Below are positions 61,051-64,000 of a stretch of DNA of 64,000 bases, piece after piece. Source of the DNA: Brasenia schreberi (taxonomy: Eukaryota; Streptophyta; Magnoliopsida; Nymphaeales; Cabombaceae); contig JAYKKT010000046.1 of NCBI GenBank assembly GCA_036023115.1, positions 6,535,501 through 6,599,500 of the forward strand. The letters run 5' to 3'. The position numbers and the translations under genes were made by a program. The number at the start of each line of letters is the position of its first letter. Position 1 is the first letter of the stretch. A model generated the notes under the pieces. It ran no database searches, was not told where the DNA came from, and saw nothing but the letters and a program-made list of their open reading frames with translations.

Positions 61051-63412
61051 TTATATCTCTTCAGCTGAAGGTACATCATTCAGATCAAGGCCTTCACGGG
61101 GCAATTCTGATGTCAGTGGGCCTAATATCCCATCAGAGCTCAAAGTTAATCCACTCTGCATAACCATAGTTCTTTGTTAGCATTGGAACAAAATGCACAT
61201 TCAAGCCAGAACCAACCTTGCAACTCGTAAAGAACAGTGGTATCACACATTCAGTTCACTACTGAAAAGCATTATGTATTTATTTCTCCAACTGTAATCA
61301 AATTCTTTCCGCTCATTGAAATATATGCTTTTCACTTCATAAACCTTTGGCAATTGAAGTGAACAACCTATGCAGACCGAGGCATCGAGAGATTTAGACG
61401 AATGCTCAACAACTTGTGCCGCTTTTTATTTGGTGGTACATAGGTTTGGAAATGGAGCACACATTTTGATTTAGGCATGGCAGAAGATACTAAAGCTTTT
61501 CAACCCAACAGAGAAACACCATTATATAAGCTGCAGGATTCTGCATGTTAGCTTATGCCTCTGCTTCAACTCTATGTTGCATGGGAACGAAGACGGGACA
61601 CAGGAAACAGCAAATTTAGGAGACAGAGAAACAGCAATACGCACACCCATGAGTGCACACACATATATACTTTTTTTTTGTATGTGTGTGTGCGAGTGTA
61701 CAATTGGTAAAAGGAAATACCGTAAGCCATGAGGTTCGTACTAACAACCTCCAACCGAATAAATGGGTGTACAAACCAACCGCACTATTGGGTATATATG
61801 CAAATGTTTTGTTCTTTTTTATAATAAAAATACATCTACAATGGATGAAACGTGAGTGAAACGCTTAGCCCATGTATTGCACTAAATTTCCCATTTTGGC
61901 TTCGTGTCAAAAACAGAAACCATTACTGATCTGGCTGTTTCAGTGTATCCTAGCTTTGGATTGCGAATCATGTCTCCAGGTGTGGGCTCCAACTTCTTCG
62001 TGGAAAGACTTACTCGGCCTCTCTCCCGATCATGACTTAAGATCATCACCTAAACAAAGAATAAATGAGATTTTTTTGTCCACAAGACACCTGTAGTTCT
62101 AAGCAAATACCCATGTAGCTTATTATAGGTTTACCTTCAGTGTATCACCAGGTTGAAGACAGTTGCAATATCAGTTATACGATCATGGCTGATCTGACTG
62201 ACGTGAAGGAGGCCACTTATTCCACCAATGTCAATGAAGGCACCATATGGCTTTAGGCTTTGAACAGTGCCAGCAACTACTGATCCAATTCCTAGCTGTC
62301 CCTGGCTGTCAGCTGCAGCTTTGCGGTGACTGAGGATAAGTCTGGACTGTTCCTCATCCACCTCCACAAACTTTCAGAGGAAGCTCCTTCTCAAGAAGCT
62401 CTTCTCCAGTTGATTTCTAAGAAGAAAATAAGCAAAAGGTAAAGAGTTAGAGTTGGAGTTGGTGGCTAAAATTATAATTTTTAGAAGAGGAAAGATGAAA
62501 GACAGAAATGAAGATGAAAAAAAAAAAACATTTTTCATTTACCCAGACTAATCTACATTAGAACTTGTTGAAGCATACAAGTTCAATTAATAAAATTGCA
62601 TGACTCAATTTCGACATTCACAAGAATAGTGGAAGATTGATATTTACAAGTTTGAGCCACCAATACTTGTCAAAGACTATTATGGCTTTGTTATTCTCCA
62701 TATTGTTGCATGGTATGTTGCACTCTTTTGTAAAACACACAATTAGGTCACATTCACGGTCATCTGATTTTAATTCCCACCAAAAGCCCTTATACTTTTT
62801 TGACTGGCCATAAGTTGAACTCTTGCCAAACAGCAAGTTGGAATCTGATGCAAGTTCATAAATGTCAAAGTAGGTCAGGAGCTAACCGTTGATATCTGTG
62901 AGAATGGAACAAACCCCTTAAGGCCTTCCACCTCAGCCACCAGTCCACCTTTGTTTGCATTAACAATCTGCCACACAAAGTGCATATGTGAGGAGAGAGA
63001 GAGAAGGGTAGGAAGATGAACCAGTTAATGTAATTAAAGATCAAATAAACCAACTCGCAAAAGTAATGAGAACAGTTTTTCTTATGCTTCACTTTGTAAT
63101 CTTTACATGATAAAGATTACTAGAAATTGAAGTCATAACTATTTTGATTTGAAATCAACATTTGAAATCAACACAATTTATGCTAAATCTCGACCAAAAT
63201 TGAATTTCTCGGTAAGCAAAACCCACCTTACCCTTGACAACAACATCTTCTGCTTGAAGTTGTCTACAGCGTTCCCATGAAAGGTCATACTGGATAGACC
63301 TTAAACTCAAGATCAAGCTATCATCAGCTTCATTTTCACCAATGATTACAAACTCCTCTCTAAAGCCAGCAACTATGCCTGCTTCTTGTACATGCTTAAT
63401 TTTGTGGATGCA
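61051..63412 (-). pseudogene. RPS1: Plastid ribosomal protein S1 (RPS1) pseudogene
   Basis: RPS1 is the S1-domain protein of the plastid 30S subunit. Blocks in order on the minus strand: 63227-63412 ([35 protein letters not shown]), 62887-62967 ([20 protein letters not shown]), 62135-62416 ([13 protein letters not shown] ... [17 protein letters not shown] ... [20 protein letters not shown] ... [16 protein letters not shown]), about 61952-62049 ([31 protein letters not shown]) and 61051-61155 ([14 protein letters not shown] ... stop 61051-61053). Exon 62135-62416 has an extra base in an A run at 62372-62374 (giving TGA at 62354-62356) and a missing C near 62155. The two lesions cancel in length, so the exon is still 282 bp. 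The block at about 61952 loses homology after NPKL; only a faint trace of its end remains near 61545-61590. No clean acceptor borders the first block and no plastid-targeting exon is in view. The real gene is presumably elsewhere. Confidence 0.85.
61600..61951. other. Non-homologous insert in the RPS1 penultimate exon
   Basis: RPS1 homology stops at about 61952 and a faint trace resumes near 61590. The sequence between is AT-rich, with a T run and (TG)n at 61669-61692 and GTACGAACCTC on the minus strand. It may be a small mobile element that split the exon, but I cannot define its ends. Confidence 0.3.
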
Positions 63413-63589
63413 TCCAATGATGTAGCTCAAAATGTCCATGAGCCTTTACGTGCATGTAGAAATGTGTATGGATAAGGAACCCAAAACAAAAAGATAAGGC
63501 TCATATAGCTATACGGAATACTTGCAAGTTACCAACTTATGGAGATGGTAGATGCCATGACCATGAAAAATTAGCATCTTATGTCCACA

Positions 63590-63975
63590 TGATAAAGTGG
63601 ATAGGCAAAACCAAGAAGATTGAAAAGGTTAAGTATATACTACGACAATATAAAAAAGAAAAGCTCAAAATGTGGCCGACATAGTAGGATTTCAAGGAAA
63701 GTGAGTGGAGATTAAGAGGTATGAAGATTTAAGCATCACTGAACCAATTAATGTTGAACAAATTCTTGATTTTATTAGTGCTTATGCACATCAAGTGGGG
63801 AAAAAAGACAGAACAGTAGAAGAGCTAAATAAGGTAATCCAAGATGTTCAAAAGAAAAATGATTTACCATTTCTATAGTGAAACATCTGGAGGGACATGT
63901 GAAAGGAAACCCTAGAGTACAAGATGGTCAGGGGAACTTACAGTTTTGGAGAAAGAAATAATGAAAGAAAATGCT
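63590..63975 (+). mobile_element. LINE endonuclease-domain relic
   Basis: The plus strand reads KWIGKTKKIEKVK near 63596. Further on, in one open stretch, it reads DLSITEPINVEQILDFISAY, AHQVGKKDRTVEELNKVIQD and VQKKNDLPFL, ending in TAG at 63878-63880. Then comes HLEGHVKGNPRVQ in another frame. This pattern matches the apurinic endonuclease domain of plant LINEs (ISAYAPQVG ... GGDLNGHVG). Frames are broken. It lies just upstream of the first visible RPS1 block and runs to the window end, so it may sit in an RPS1 intron or mark the point where the copy is truncated. Confidence 0.6.
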
Positions 63976-64000
63976 TGAATTTTCCCTGGCCTATGATCTC

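Noticed and set aside
1..64000. CRISPR arrays, rRNA, bacterial operons or viral genomes
   Set aside because: No regular spacer array, no rRNA-like block, and no viral replication or capsid genes seen; spliced genes and plant families show nuclear plant DNA.

Overview
This is nuclear DNA of a flowering plant. Genes carry many GT-AG introns, the spacers are AT-rich, and the window is crowded with compound (TA)n/(TG)n/(GA)n microsatellites, LINE and SINE remnants and short inverted-repeat elements. The protein families are plant-specific: gibberellin 2-oxidase, GH100 alkaline/neutral invertase, plant pectinesterase, a subgroup-20 R2R3-MYB, plastid ribosomal protein S1 and group II serine carboxypeptidase. 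I cannot name the species. No CRISPR array, rRNA or convincing tRNA gene is visible.

Four genes look intact, with exon phases that add up exactly: a gibberellin 2-oxidase (9777-12724, minus, 3 exons, 319 aa), an alkaline/neutral invertase (18662-25382, plus, 6 exons, 701 aa), a pectinesterase (27434-32461, minus, 5 exons, 384 aa) and an R2R3-MYB (46217-47687, minus, 3 exons, 310 aa). Together they give 5,154 bp of coding sequence with no frame lesion.

Three other loci are broken. A PsbP-domain exon (3213-3436, plus) has a nonsense codon near its end. A serine carboxypeptidase-like gene (3858-7320, minus) has lost the exon with the nucleophilic serine and carries a nonsense codon and two 1-bp deletions. 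A plastid ribosomal protein S1 copy (61051-63412, minus) has two opposite 1-bp indels in one exon, a disrupted later exon and no 5' part in view. Since the four intact genes are clean, real pseudogenes are more likely than poor assembly.

Mobile DNA shapes the rest. Invertase intron 4 holds a 5'-truncated LINE flanked by a slightly diverged 20-bp target-site duplication. A second LINE fragment lies nested inside it in antisense, bounded by a perfect 12-bp duplication. Short LINE tails lie near 40.1 kb (18-bp duplication) and 49.0 kb, and an endonuclease-domain relic near 63.6-64.0 kb. Three tRNA-like SINE copies, several MITE-like elements (one in three tandem copies joined by microsatellites) and a microsatellite-capped AT-rich family fill the long spacers at 12.8-18.2, 32.5-46.2 and 47.7-61.0 kb. 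The genes are unrelated neighbours; I see no operon-like or biosynthetic cluster. I did not find a clearly new biological system. The most informative signals are the dated, nested insertions, the contrast between clean and decayed genes, and the ordered compound microsatellites.
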